This document shows positions 1 to 7,057 of a stretch of 64,000 nucleotides of DNA, piece by piece. A program made the position numbers and the translations under genes. Position 1 is the stretch's first letter, and each line of letters starts with the position of its first letter. This stretch comes from Singulisphaera sp. GP187 (GTDB lineage Bacteria > Planctomycetota > GCA-002687715), in NCBI GenBank assembly GCA_945907755.1, contig CAMDTN010000003.1, forward strand, positions 57,429 to 121,428, given 5' to 3'. The notes under the pieces are model-generated. The model was not told where the DNA came from. It worked only from the letters and a program-made list of their open reading frames with translations, and ran no database searches.

Positions 1-39
1 CACCAGCGCCGCCGCCAACAAGAGAAGACATCATGCTGA
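1..39 (+). CDS. C-terminal tail of an upstream gene, possibly fliJ (partial)
   Basis: Twelve codons rich in Gln, Arg and Lys end in TGA at 37-39 and overlap the ATG of the next gene by 7 nt. A basic, Gln/Arg-rich tail just before a MotE-like gene fits FliJ, the export ATPase stalk protein. Only the tail is in the window, so the identity rests on context alone, and this frame is not the only open one here. Confidence 0.3.
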   Translation, partial: HQRRRQQEKTSC

Positions 40-770
40 ACAAAGCCCTGAAAGTCCTTGGTGTGATCATGATCGCGCAGCTCCTGTTCGTGGGACTGGT
101 GCATGTCTTCCTCAAAGTTCAGGGCAAGGACACGGACGAGTCCTACGGTGCGCTTCATCGCGTGCCAGTGTTAGGCGGCTTCTTTCCCGAGCAGGAGGTG
201 AAGCCCGTGCCACTGTCGCCAGAGGAACAGCGCGAGCGCCGCGCGCGTGAGAAACTGCTGGAAAGCCGCGAGTGCTTTCCGCTGCCGGCGGGCATGGAGC
301 CTGCTGAGCTCGAACAAATGCTGCGTGATGTCAAAGACTCGCGCACGCGCTACGAACACGGGCTGCTGGATGTGGAAAAGCAGCGCACGGACTTGGCGCG
401 GATGAAGACCGAACTCGAAACCGAGAAAGATTCGTTGGTGGCGCTGGGTTCGCAATTGGAGGAGAAAGCCAAAGACCTCCAGGCGGGCCGCGAAGAGCTT
501 GAATTCAGCACTAATCGCATTGCTTCGCAAGAGATGAAGAATCTGAAGGCGGCGGCGGTGCTGTACGAACAGATGGAACCTGCTGCCGCTGGGGCGATAT
601 TGGGTTCGCTGGGCCCAGATATCGCAGCGAAGATCTTGGCACAGATGTCGCCGCGCAAATCCGGCAAGTTGTTGGAAGTGCTGCCGACGCCACGCGCCAC
701 TGAAATCGCGCGGCGCATGCAGGCCATCGCACCGCCTGAAGACGCCACCAAACCCGCCGTGAAACGCTGA
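33..770 (+). CDS. MotE-like flagellar motility protein (membrane-anchored coiled coil with MgtE_N-like domain)
   Basis: The 245-residue protein has a single membrane segment at about residues 8-26. A Pro/charged linker follows, then a long helical coiled coil at about 90-170. Residues 174-218 form a compact helical domain (EQMEPAAAGAILGSLGPDIA and following) that resembles the MgtE N-terminal domain. This architecture is that of MotE, the chaperone for the MotC/MotB stator in other bacteria, which is often encoded between fliJ and stator or fliL genes. Two fliL genes follow directly, which supports a flagellar role. The ATG at 33 overlaps the upstream frame, as in a translationally coupled operon, although no strong Shine-Dalgarno is visible. 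The family call is based on architecture rather than close sequence identity. Confidence 0.7.
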   Translation: MLNKALKVLGVIMIAQLLFVGLVHVFLKVQGKDTDESYGALHRVPVLGGFFPEQEVKPVPLSPEEQRERRAREKLLESRECFPLPAGMEPAELEQMLRDVKDSRTRYEHGLLDVEKQRTDLARMKTELETEKDSLVALGSQLEEKAKDLQAGREELEFSTNRIASQEMKNLKAAAVLYEQMEPAAAGAILGSLGPDIAAKILAQMSPRKSGKLLEVLPTPRATEIARRMQAIAPPEDATKPAVKR

Positions 771-809
771 GCGTTCCAGTAAATGTCGCGCCGCTGCGCA
801 GGTATTTTG

Positions 810-850
810 GCCACCGCGTGGCGATGTTCTAGCCACCGCGTGGCGATGTT
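810..850 (+). repeat. Two 19-bp direct repeats
   Basis: A 19-bp unit (gccaccgcgtggcgatgtt) occurs at 810-828 and again at 832-850, separated by three bases, in the gap between the motE-like gene and fliL. Each copy contains a CCAC..GTGG inverted half-site. The 220-nt gap (771-990) otherwise holds only a GCCGATGA box at 881-888 that could be a sigma-28 -10 element for fliL. Confidence 0.6.
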
Positions 851-880
851 GCACGCGATCTTCAGAACATCTTCCCGTGC

Positions 881-888
881 GCCGATGA
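881..888 (+). promoter_or_regulatory. Possible sigma-28 -10 box upstream of fliL
   Basis: GCCGATGA matches seven of the eight bases of the FliA -10 consensus GCCGATAA and lies about 100 nt before the fliL start. The -35 region (TCAG at 862-865 with a 15-nt spacer) is poor. The call is weak alone and gains some support from similar boxes before flgM, flagellin and fliM. Confidence 0.25.
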
Positions 889-990
889 ACAACGCAGGAG
901 TCAGCGCCATCGCTGCACGACTGTGGCCCCGCTCATGGGCTGCTGCCACTCTAGGGGCATGGTCGGCAAGCGCGGGGTGCGTGTAGTTGC

Positions 991-1458
991 ATGAAGAAGA
1001 AAGCCATGATTTCAGGTGTCGGTGGACTTGTGGCCATCGCCGCCGTTGCGTTTGCCGTGGTGGGCAGCGCGGGCGTTCCGCATCTTCCCCCTGATTACAC
1101 AGCGCAGCGGGGCACTGAGAGCTACTACAGTGGCGAGCCGCGTTACGAAGACCTCGCACCTTTCATTGGCAACCTCAAGGGCTCGCGCTCGAAGCTCTTC
1201 GTGAAGGTGTCCATTACTGTGGTTTACCGCCTTGGGCCCGAATTGGCCGACGCCAAGTCGCTGTTCACAGAACGCAAAGCCATCATTGCCGATCGCCTGA
1301 ACTTCATCTTCGGTGCCAAGGGCTTTGAAGATGTCGAAGGCGCAGAGCATCGCGGTGCCATCAAGGAAGAAATCAAGACTCAGCTCCAAGCAGCGCTCTT
1401 CCCAGACAAGCGCGGCCGTGTGGAGGACATCCTCTACCGCGAGTTCTACATCCAGTGA
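991..1458 (+). CDS. fliL: FliL, flagellar basal body-associated protein (first copy)
   Basis: The 155-residue protein starts with a short cytoplasmic tail and a membrane helix (about residues 7-29), followed by a periplasmic domain. The end of that domain has the FliL pattern: a FVKVSITVVYRL strand, a helix with RLNFIFGAKGFEDVEGAEHR, an EEIKTQLQAAL helix and a terminal ILYREFYIQ strand. FliL surrounds or stabilises the MotAB stator and affects motor torque. The length is normal for the family. The TGA stop overlaps the GTG start of the next, paralogous gene, so the two are coupled. The ATG at 991 has no strong Shine-Dalgarno. Confidence 0.82.
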   Translation: MKKKAMISGVGGLVAIAAVAFAVVGSAGVPHLPPDYTAQRGTESYYSGEPRYEDLAPFIGNLKGSRSKLFVKVSITVVYRLGPELADAKSLFTERKAIIADRLNFIFGAKGFEDVEGAEHRGAIKEEIKTQLQAALFPDKRGRVEDILYREFYIQ

Positions 1459-1925
1459 AGAAACTGCTGCTGCCTAGCGTGGTCGTGCTGCTCCTATGCG
1501 CGGTGGCCATCCCGCTGCTCGGCGGTAAGGCCGAAGCAGGCTTGGCACCGGGACTCGAGCGCTTGCGTGGCGCTCCGGAGTGGTACGAAGGCGCGGATGC
1601 GCGCATCAGCGTGCCTGTGGTTGAAGTGCAACTGCAGGGCAAGGGCGCGCCTCGCTTGTTGTTGGGCGTGGCCTTCGATTGCCGTGGTGGTTTGGATACG
1701 CGCGCGCAGCCGACGCTGGACAAGATTGCAGTCCAACGCGTGCGTGATGCGCTGATGATGGAACTGGGCACCATGACGCCCGAGCAAGTGGGCGAGAGCT
1801 CGCGCGATCGCTTCGCACTGAAACGCCGCGTGCTGCCGCTGATCGAGCGCGCCGCCTTCGCGCATGCTGAAGCTCGCGTCACCCGTGTGCATTTTGAATC
1901 GCTGCTGTTCGCAGGCGGATCATAG
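1455..1925 (+). CDS. FliL-like protein (second copy)
   Basis: The 156-residue protein begins at a GTG that overlaps the stop of the first fliL. It has a hydrophobic N-terminal segment (residues 3-23) that could be a signal anchor or a cleaved signal peptide (KAEA boundary). The periplasmic part follows the FliL layout: a ISVPVVEVQLQG strand, a LDKIAVQRVRDALMMELGTM helix, a second helix and a VTRVHFESLLF strand. It lacks the conserved hydrophobic Phe-Tyr ending of the first copy, so it is a divergent paralogue. The tight overlap suggests that both are made in fixed ratio and may form a mixed periplasmic ring around the stator. Confidence 0.65.
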   Translation: MKKLLLPSVVVLLLCAVAIPLLGGKAEAGLAPGLERLRGAPEWYEGADARISVPVVEVQLQGKGAPRLLLGVAFDCRGGLDTRAQPTLDKIAVQRVRDALMMELGTMTPEQVGESSRDRFALKRRVLPLIERAAFAHAEARVTRVHFESLLFAGGS

Positions 1926-1938
1926 TTCGCGGGTGCCA

Positions 1939-1963
1939 CGCTGCGCTGACAATCAGCGCAGCG
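1939..1963. terminator. Bidirectional hairpin terminator
   Basis: A perfect 11-bp stem (left arm CGCTGCGCTGA at 1939-1949, right arm at 1953-1963) with a CAA loop lies between the convergent fliL-2 and sugar dehydrogenase genes. No clear T-run follows, but the position and stability fit a terminator that serves both strands. Confidence 0.7.
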
Positions 1964-1977
1964 CGGTAGGGGCGGGA

Positions 1978-3525
1978 TTACTGCAAGACCATCTGCACTG
2001 GGTTCGAGATCTGATCGATGGTGAGTGATGCTGCTGGGTCCAGTACCACGAACGCACCATGCAGGCTCAATCCGACCAACGGCAGGTAGACCGGGAGCAG
2101 CACGCTGCCCGTTGCAGTGCCGCCGGCACTCAAGATGCCGTAGTTGTTTGGGAACAATGGATTCGGCGTGCTCATTGCAAAGTTGAAGATGGCGTCCATG
2201 TTCAAGGGGATGTTCCGCCCATCGGGCAGCGGAATCCCGGGGATGCTGCCGCCGGACCACGCGAAGGCGAATGCCTTGTTGGGGTCTGACGCGCTGCTGA
2301 GCGTGAAGTTGATGGAAGTGCCCATGATGGGCGGTGTCGTGCGCGTCAGCGTTGCTGCGTAGGTGGGTGCCACGGGAACGATCTTGAATACTTCGCCGCC
2401 GTTCAAGTCGCAGATGTACATCTCGCCAGCCGCGTCCTGGCCGAAAGACGAGACTGAAGTGATGCTGGCCGCGCCCGCGGGATCCAACTGCACAGTGCGG
2501 TCTGTGAACGATCCGTAGCCAGCGACAGTCTTGCGCAGCGACCAGATCTTGTTGCTGCTGTTGTCAGCGAAGAAGTAAGTTCCCTCAAGTCCAGGAATGG
2601 CGTTGCCGCGATAGACATAACCACCGATGACGCAGAAACCGTTGGTGCCTTGGGCGTAGGCGTACAGCGGCGCCGTCATGGTCCCAATCGCAGCGCAGCC
2701 CGAAGTGTTGTAAGCGTTGTTGCCTTCGTAGCAGCGCCAACCGAAGTTCTTGCCGCCAGGAGTGCCCGCAGCCAGATAGTCGATTTCCTCAACGGCGTTT
2801 TGACCCACATCGCCGATCCACAGATCGCCGTTCCAGCGATCGAATGAAAAGCGCCACGGATTGCGCATGCCGTAGTGCATTACGGAATCGTGGCCTGCGG
2901 TGGCGCCGTAGTAGGGGTTGGATGGCGGGTTGGACCAGAACGGAGCCACTGGGTTGTCCACATCAATGCGCAGCATCTTGCCCAACTGCGAAGTCAGATT
3001 CTGGGCGTAGCCGTTGGGGTCGCCACCGCTGCCGCCATCACCCATGCCGATCCAAAGGTAGCCATCTGGTCCGAAGGCCAGCATGCCTCCGTTGTGATTC
3101 GAGAAGGGCTGTGCGACCGCGAACAGAGTCGTGCCCGCGGCGGTGGCTAGATCGGGGTTCGCTGGAGAACGCTGGTAGCGCACGATCTGCGTGTTGCCTG
3201 CGGCAGTGTTGTCCGTGAAATTCACGAAGAAGTAGCCGTTGGCGGCGTAGTTCGGGTGGAAGGCCATGCCGAGCACGCCGCGTTCGTTGCCGCTGACGCC
3301 CGCTGTGGGAATGGTCAAGAATGCAGTGGTTAGCAGCACTCCGTTCTTCACCAGCCGGATGCGTTGGCTGAGCTGTTCGATGACGAACACGCGTTCGAGG
3401 TCGCCCGGGGGCGAGCACACAAACACAGGGCGCACCAAGCCCGATGCGAATAACTGTGTGCCAAAGGACTGCGCTTGCAGCGGCAAGGTGGCCAAAGTGA
3501 GCAACAGGACAGCGACGATTTTCAT
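1978..3525 (-). CDS. Secreted PQQ-dependent sugar dehydrogenase-like protein (GSDH/sorbosone dehydrogenase family)
   Basis: The 515-residue protein starts at MKIVAVLLL, preferred over an upstream in-frame codon because it opens a clean signal peptide cleaved near LQAQ|S. Residues about 25-400 form a six-bladed beta-propeller typical of soluble glucose/sorbosone dehydrogenases. It shows FVIEQLSQRIRLVKNG, GVLGMAFHPNY, FSNHNGGMLAFGPDGYLWIG and MHYGMRNPWRFSFD, with the His after FSN in the catalytic position. Such enzymes oxidise aldoses with PQQ in the periplasm or outside the cell. Residues about 410-515 are an extra beta-rich domain (ending SLTIDQISNPVQMVLQ) that resembles the end of the secreted protein at 36056-37597. 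Substrate and cofactor use are inferred from family only. The gene faces away from the JAMM gene. Confidence 0.85.
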   Translation of the reverse strand: MKIVAVLLLTLATLPLQAQSFGTQLFASGLVRPVFVCSPPGDLERVFVIEQLSQRIRLVKNGVLLTTAFLTIPTAGVSGNERGVLGMAFHPNYAANGYFFVNFTDNTAAGNTQIVRYQRSPANPDLATAAGTTLFAVAQPFSNHNGGMLAFGPDGYLWIGMGDGGSGGDPNGYAQNLTSQLGKMLRIDVDNPVAPFWSNPPSNPYYGATAGHDSVMHYGMRNPWRFSFDRWNGDLWIGDVGQNAVEEIDYLAAGTPGGKNFGWRCYEGNNAYNTSGCAAIGTMTAPLYAYAQGTNGFCVIGGYVYRGNAIPGLEGTYFFADNSSNKIWSLRKTVAGYGSFTDRTVQLDPAGAASITSVSSFGQDAAGEMYICDLNGGEVFKIVPVAPTYAATLTRTTPPIMGTSINFTLSSASDPNKAFAFAWSGGSIPGIPLPDGRNIPLNMDAIFNFAMSTPNPLFPNNYGILSAGGTATGSVLLPVYLPLVGLSLHGAFVVLDPAASLTIDQISNPVQMVLQ

Positions 3526-3685
3526 GGGCAACTCTCGGCTGAGTAATGGACCGGAACTCATGCGGGATGACGGTCAGATCATACTGTGCCACCAAGGTCC
3601 GGGACAAACCCAATCTGGTCTCGCCTCCAACCTGCACGGCCAAAGGGGTTTCGCACTACAGTTTGCCCCGCGACGGGGGTCCATT

Positions 3686-4501
3686 TTGGCGTCACGCTTC
3701 GATCAAATCCATCACGAATACAGCGGTTTACAGCGGCGGCAGGCGTTGGTCTTGGGCCCCTGTGCGGTACTGGCTGCCGCTGCGGTGGTTCCTCAGGCGG
3801 ATAGTTGGGCGGCCACCATGGGCGCACTGCTGGCCACACTGGTTGGCGTTCCGTTGGTGCTGCACCGCGTGCTGCCGTTGTTTCTGCCGCCGTATCGCAC
3901 TTGGGCGCAGCGCGCGGGCGCCATCAAGCTCGAACTCGCGGGGCTGCGTGCGCACATGGCCGCAGTGTTTGGAAAGTATCGCGAGCGAGCGAAGGGCGAG
4001 CGCTTCAAGCAGGCCTACGATTTGTCGGGGCGTTCTGTGCGCGACCTCGAAGAGGCCTTGGCGGTGGGCATGTTTCGTGAAGGGCGCGAGGTATTCGTGA
4101 CAGCGTTCATGCGCGGCGGCGTGGCGCAGCGTGTCACAGCTTCCATCGGGTCGCCCTTCCGCTGTTCAGCGGCGGACGACCCCGCAAAGTGGGGCGGGCA
4201 TGTCGAGCGTCTCGGCTGCGACGAAATCCGCCAGTACCACAATCACCCACACCACCACGGTCACACGCGGCCTTCAGCAACCGATGCGCGTTCCACGGGA
4301 CAATTGCAACGCTTGTTGGGCCCGCACCGCAGCAAGTTGTGCTCGCTGATCATTTGTTGGAACGGATTGCAGGAGTGGCGCGTGTTCCAATATGACGCAG
4401 CGGGCCAGTACGCGCTGCACTTCGCCTTCGATGCGGCGCTGGATTCACAGGCGTCTCTGCCGAGGGTCCAAGGGGAACGCACCCAGCTTCCGCGTCGTTG
4501 A
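3686..4501 (+). CDS. Two-TM membrane protein with JAMM/JAB (Mov34/MPN-type) metalloprotease domain
   Basis: The protein of about 271 residues has two hydrophobic segments (ALVLGPCAVLAAAAVV and MGALLATLVGVPLVLHRVLP), a basic helical linker, and a C-terminal domain with the zinc motif HNHPHHHGHTRPSATD (codons at 4238-4285). The His-x-His, Ser-x-x-Asp spacing is that of JAMM isopeptidases, and PSATD is typical of prokaryotic JAB proteins. The Glu in REGREVF could be the catalytic glutamate. JAB enzymes cleave peptide or isopeptide bonds, for example of ubiquitin-like modifiers. The start is uncertain: TTG at 3686 is preferred because upstream codons, reachable from an ATG at 3560, look non-coding; a CCCCG/CGGGG hairpin sits at 3666-3678. 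The stop overlaps the start of the Mrr-like gene (TTGA), so the two look coupled. Confidence 0.7.
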   Translation: MASRFDQIHHEYSGLQRRQALVLGPCAVLAAAAVVPQADSWAATMGALLATLVGVPLVLHRVLPLFLPPYRTWAQRAGAIKLELAGLRAHMAAVFGKYRERAKGERFKQAYDLSGRSVRDLEEALAVGMFREGREVFVTAFMRGGVAQRVTASIGSPFRCSAADDPAKWGGHVERLGCDEIRQYHNHPHHHGHTRPSATDARSTGQLQRLLGPHRSKLCSLIICWNGLQEWRVFQYDAAGQYALHFAFDAALDSQASLPRVQGERTQLPRR

Positions 4502-5319
4502 CCACTTCGCCACCATCAACATCTGCTGGCGACCTGCAGGAACTCTTGCCGAGCGGCAAGGCGAACTTGTTGGGTAACCGCGCCCATTGGGCTTTTGTCT
4601 ATTTGAAGAAGGCGGGGCTGGTGGAGTCGCGCAAGCGTGGGATCTACTGCATCACTCCACGCGGCTTGGATGTTCTGGCGCAGCAGCCGACGCGCATTGA
4701 TTGCAAATACTTGGAGAAGTTCCCAGAGTTCATTGTCTTTAGAGACTTGCGGCATGATGAGGATGCTTCGGTTGCTGCAACTGCTGACCCACCGACTCAG
4801 GGGACGCCCGAGGAGACACTGGATGCCGCGCATCAAAGACTGAGCCTTGATCTTCAGAGCGAACTCCTCGACCAAGTGAAGAGTGCGTCGCCAGCGTTCT
4901 TCGAGCGCCTTGTGGTGGTACTCCTCGTTGGCATGGGCTATGGAGGCACGCTGCAAGACGCAGGCGCATCTGTGGGCAAGAGTGGCGATGGCGGCATCGA
5001 CGGGATCATCAAGGAGGATCGGCTGGGTCTGGATGTCATCTACATCCAAGCCAAGCGCTGGGAAGGGACTGTCGGGAGGCCCGAGATCCAGAAATTTGCC
5101 GGCGCACTGCAAGGCCAGCGCGCACGCAAGGGCGTGTTCATTACGACTTCGTCGTTTTCCAGTGACGCGCGCGATTACGTCAAGACCATCGACAGCAGGA
5201 TTGTGCTGATGGACGGCCCTGAGTTAGCGAAGCACATGCTGGATCACAACATCGGCGTATCGCCTGTGCGCTCCTACGAAGTGAAGCGCATCGACTCCGA
5301 TTTCTTCAGCGAAGAGTGA
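4498..5319 (+). CDS. Mrr-type restriction endonuclease with shortened N-terminal domain
   Basis: The 273-residue protein ends in a clear Mrr_cat domain of the PD-(D/E)XK fold. It contains FFERLVVVLLVGMGYGG, then SGDGGIDGII (catalytic Asp), VIYIQAKRW (the Q-x-K pair) and VGRPEIQKFAGALQG. The N-terminal winged-helix Mrr_N domain begins abruptly at LLPSGKANLLGNRAHWAFVYLKKAGL. In the family about 35-40 residues normally precede this point, and I find no trace of them upstream in frame. Mrr enzymes cleave foreign, often methylated, DNA. The TTG start lies inside the stop of the JAMM gene. Either the pair evolved as a coupled unit or a deletion fused the two genes and removed the Mrr N-terminus, which may impair recognition of DNA. 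Confidence 0.85.
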   Translation: MTTSPPSTSAGDLQELLPSGKANLLGNRAHWAFVYLKKAGLVESRKRGIYCITPRGLDVLAQQPTRIDCKYLEKFPEFIVFRDLRHDEDASVAATADPPTQGTPEETLDAAHQRLSLDLQSELLDQVKSASPAFFERLVVVLLVGMGYGGTLQDAGASVGKSGDGGIDGIIKEDRLGLDVIYIQAKRWEGTVGRPEIQKFAGALQGQRARKGVFITTSSFSSDARDYVKTIDSRIVLMDGPELAKHMLDHNIGVSPVRSYEVKRIDSDFFSEE

Positions 5320-5340
5320 GCGTGGACCGCAGGCGCCGGA

Positions 5341-6999
5341 CTACTTGTCCGACTTCGCGGCTTTGGGCGGTTTCTTTTCACCGAACCAATCCGTGTGGGC
5401 GCCGATGGTTTCGGGGCGCTTGTCCGCGTTGGCGGCGCGCAGGCCGAGCAGGAAAGCCATGCGCACAATGCGTTCGACCTTGGCCACTTCGATCTTGTCA
5501 GGATCGTCGCTGGTCATGTGATAGTCAGCGTGCTCGTCGTCGCAGAAGAAAACAACCGGCACGCCCTTCTTCGCGAAGTTGTAATGATCGCTGCGCGTGT
5601 AGAAGCGGTCGCCGTTGGCGAGATTCAGATCGAATGCTTGGCCTAGAAACGCCGCGTCGCGTGTGAGAGTGGAGTATTGCTTGTGGCGCCATGTGGGCGT
5701 GACGGAGATGGCCGTCGTGGGCACGCTCGCAGTGCTGCGTCCGATCATGTCGATGTTCACATTGGCGATGAGCTTCTCTAAAGGCCATGTCGGATTGTTG
5801 GCAAACCACTCCGAACCCCACAGCCCGAGTTCTTCACCAGACACCGACAAGAAAATAATGCTGCGGCGCGGGCGCTCGTCGCCTTTGAGTTGGCTGTACG
5901 CCTCAGCGATTTCCAGTATGGATGCTGTGCCGCTGCCGTTGTCGTCGGCACCATTGAACGCCTGACCATCTGGCGCCATGCCCACATGGTCCATGTGCGC
6001 GCTGTAAACAAGTGCTTCGTCGGCCACTGCGGTGTCGCGGCCTGGCAAATACGCTGCAACATTGGTGGCGGTGGACTTGCCTTCTTCGGCCTTCAGCACG
6101 ATGTGCAACTTGGTGGGCCCAGCGTGGGCTTGCACGCCACGATCCAACGCGTCTGCATCCACGCCCATTGCGGCGAGCAGTGCATCTGCGTCGGGGCCGC
6201 CGACGACCAGCACCGGGATCTTCGCGCGCGCCGTCATGCTCATTGCGCCCATGGCCGATTGCTTCATGCTCACTTCAGGCTTGCCCGGAAAGACCGCCAT
6301 CATGTTTGCGGCGGACAGAAACGGCTTGTTCAATTTGCGCGTGACGATGATGGCGCACTTGGCTCCGGCGGCGCTGAGCAAACTGGCGGCTTGGCGCACG
6401 GCGCCAAATTCCACCATCATGCCCTTCATCATGGCGTCGTTCACAGTCATGCCTTCATCGGCGCTGGTGTCCATCGGCACTGACACCACGGGAATGCACT
6501 TGGATAAATCCTTGCCTTCGAGGTCGCCCTTCTTGATGCGCCCGAGGAACAGCGGCTCTGCACTGACATCCAGTGCGGCTTCTGCGATGTCCTTAGGGAG
6601 CACCCACGCGCCATGCTGCGTGACAGGCTTGTCGTCGGCACCGAACACGCCCGAGCCCGCAAGCACGCTGCGAATGTGCACTGGATAGTGTTGCAGCCAC
6701 TGGCGCGGCGCGTCTGGCGCGTCGCTAGTCTTGTCGCCGAGCGGCTTCAATCCCAACGATTCAAAACGCTTGATGATGTAGTCGGCGGCTTTGCGCTGGC
6801 CAGCAGTGCCGGTGAGACGGCCTTCGTACGCATCGGACGCGAGCTCATTCAAGTGCGCAGCCAAGTCTGCTGCGAGAATGCTCTGCATGGCTTGCGGCGC
6901 GGCGTCGCGTGCGCCGTTGGCGGCCGCAGTGCCCCAATCTTGAGCAACGGCGGACAGCGCAAACAACGCAAGACAAGCGAACAGTCTGGTGATTCTCAT
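5341..6999 (-). CDS. Secreted M28-family zinc aminopeptidase with PA-like insert
   Basis: The 552-residue protein starts at MRITRLFACLALFALSAVAQ, a signal peptide; an in-frame ATG at 7014 is a less likely start. The metal ligands of M28 peptidases are all visible: SAHMDHVG (His335), NGADDNGSGT (Asp352), VSGEELGLWGS (Glu389-Glu390), NIDMIGR (Asp417) and a late SDHYNFAKKG His. Between the N-terminal part and the catalytic domain, about residues 110-300, lies an insert of the PA (protease-associated) type. The enzyme probably removes N-terminal residues from peptides outside the cytoplasm. A CGGAC/GTCCG hairpin overlaps its stop, opposite the end of the Mrr gene. Confidence 0.9.
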   Translation of the reverse strand: MRITRLFACLALFALSAVAQDWGTAAANGARDAAPQAMQSILAADLAAHLNELASDAYEGRLTGTAGQRKAADYIIKRFESLGLKPLGDKTSDAPDAPRQWLQHYPVHIRSVLAGSGVFGADDKPVTQHGAWVLPKDIAEAALDVSAEPLFLGRIKKGDLEGKDLSKCIPVVSVPMDTSADEGMTVNDAMMKGMMVEFGAVRQAASLLSAAGAKCAIIVTRKLNKPFLSAANMMAVFPGKPEVSMKQSAMGAMSMTARAKIPVLVVGGPDADALLAAMGVDADALDRGVQAHAGPTKLHIVLKAEEGKSTATNVAAYLPGRDTAVADEALVYSAHMDHVGMAPDGQAFNGADDNGSGTASILEIAEAYSQLKGDERPRRSIIFLSVSGEELGLWGSEWFANNPTWPLEKLIANVNIDMIGRSTASVPTTAISVTPTWRHKQYSTLTRDAAFLGQAFDLNLANGDRFYTRSDHYNFAKKGVPVVFFCDDEHADYHMTSDDPDKIEVAKVERIVRMAFLLGLRAANADKRPETIGAHTDWFGEKKPPKAAKSDK

Positions 7000-7057
7000 A
7001 GGGGCAGCTTCCATGCCACGCCTACGGGCTTCAAGGGGCGCAGCCCCCGCGCCCAGA

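Noticed and set aside
783-986. 67-codon frame between the motE-like gene and fliL
   Set aside because: The region consists of the direct repeat and promoter-like sequence; the protein has no recognisable pattern and no Shine-Dalgarno.
3266-3685. N-terminal extension of the JAMM protein
   Set aside because: The frame runs open over the opposite sugar dehydrogenase gene start; the translation there is not protein-like and would overlap its promoter.
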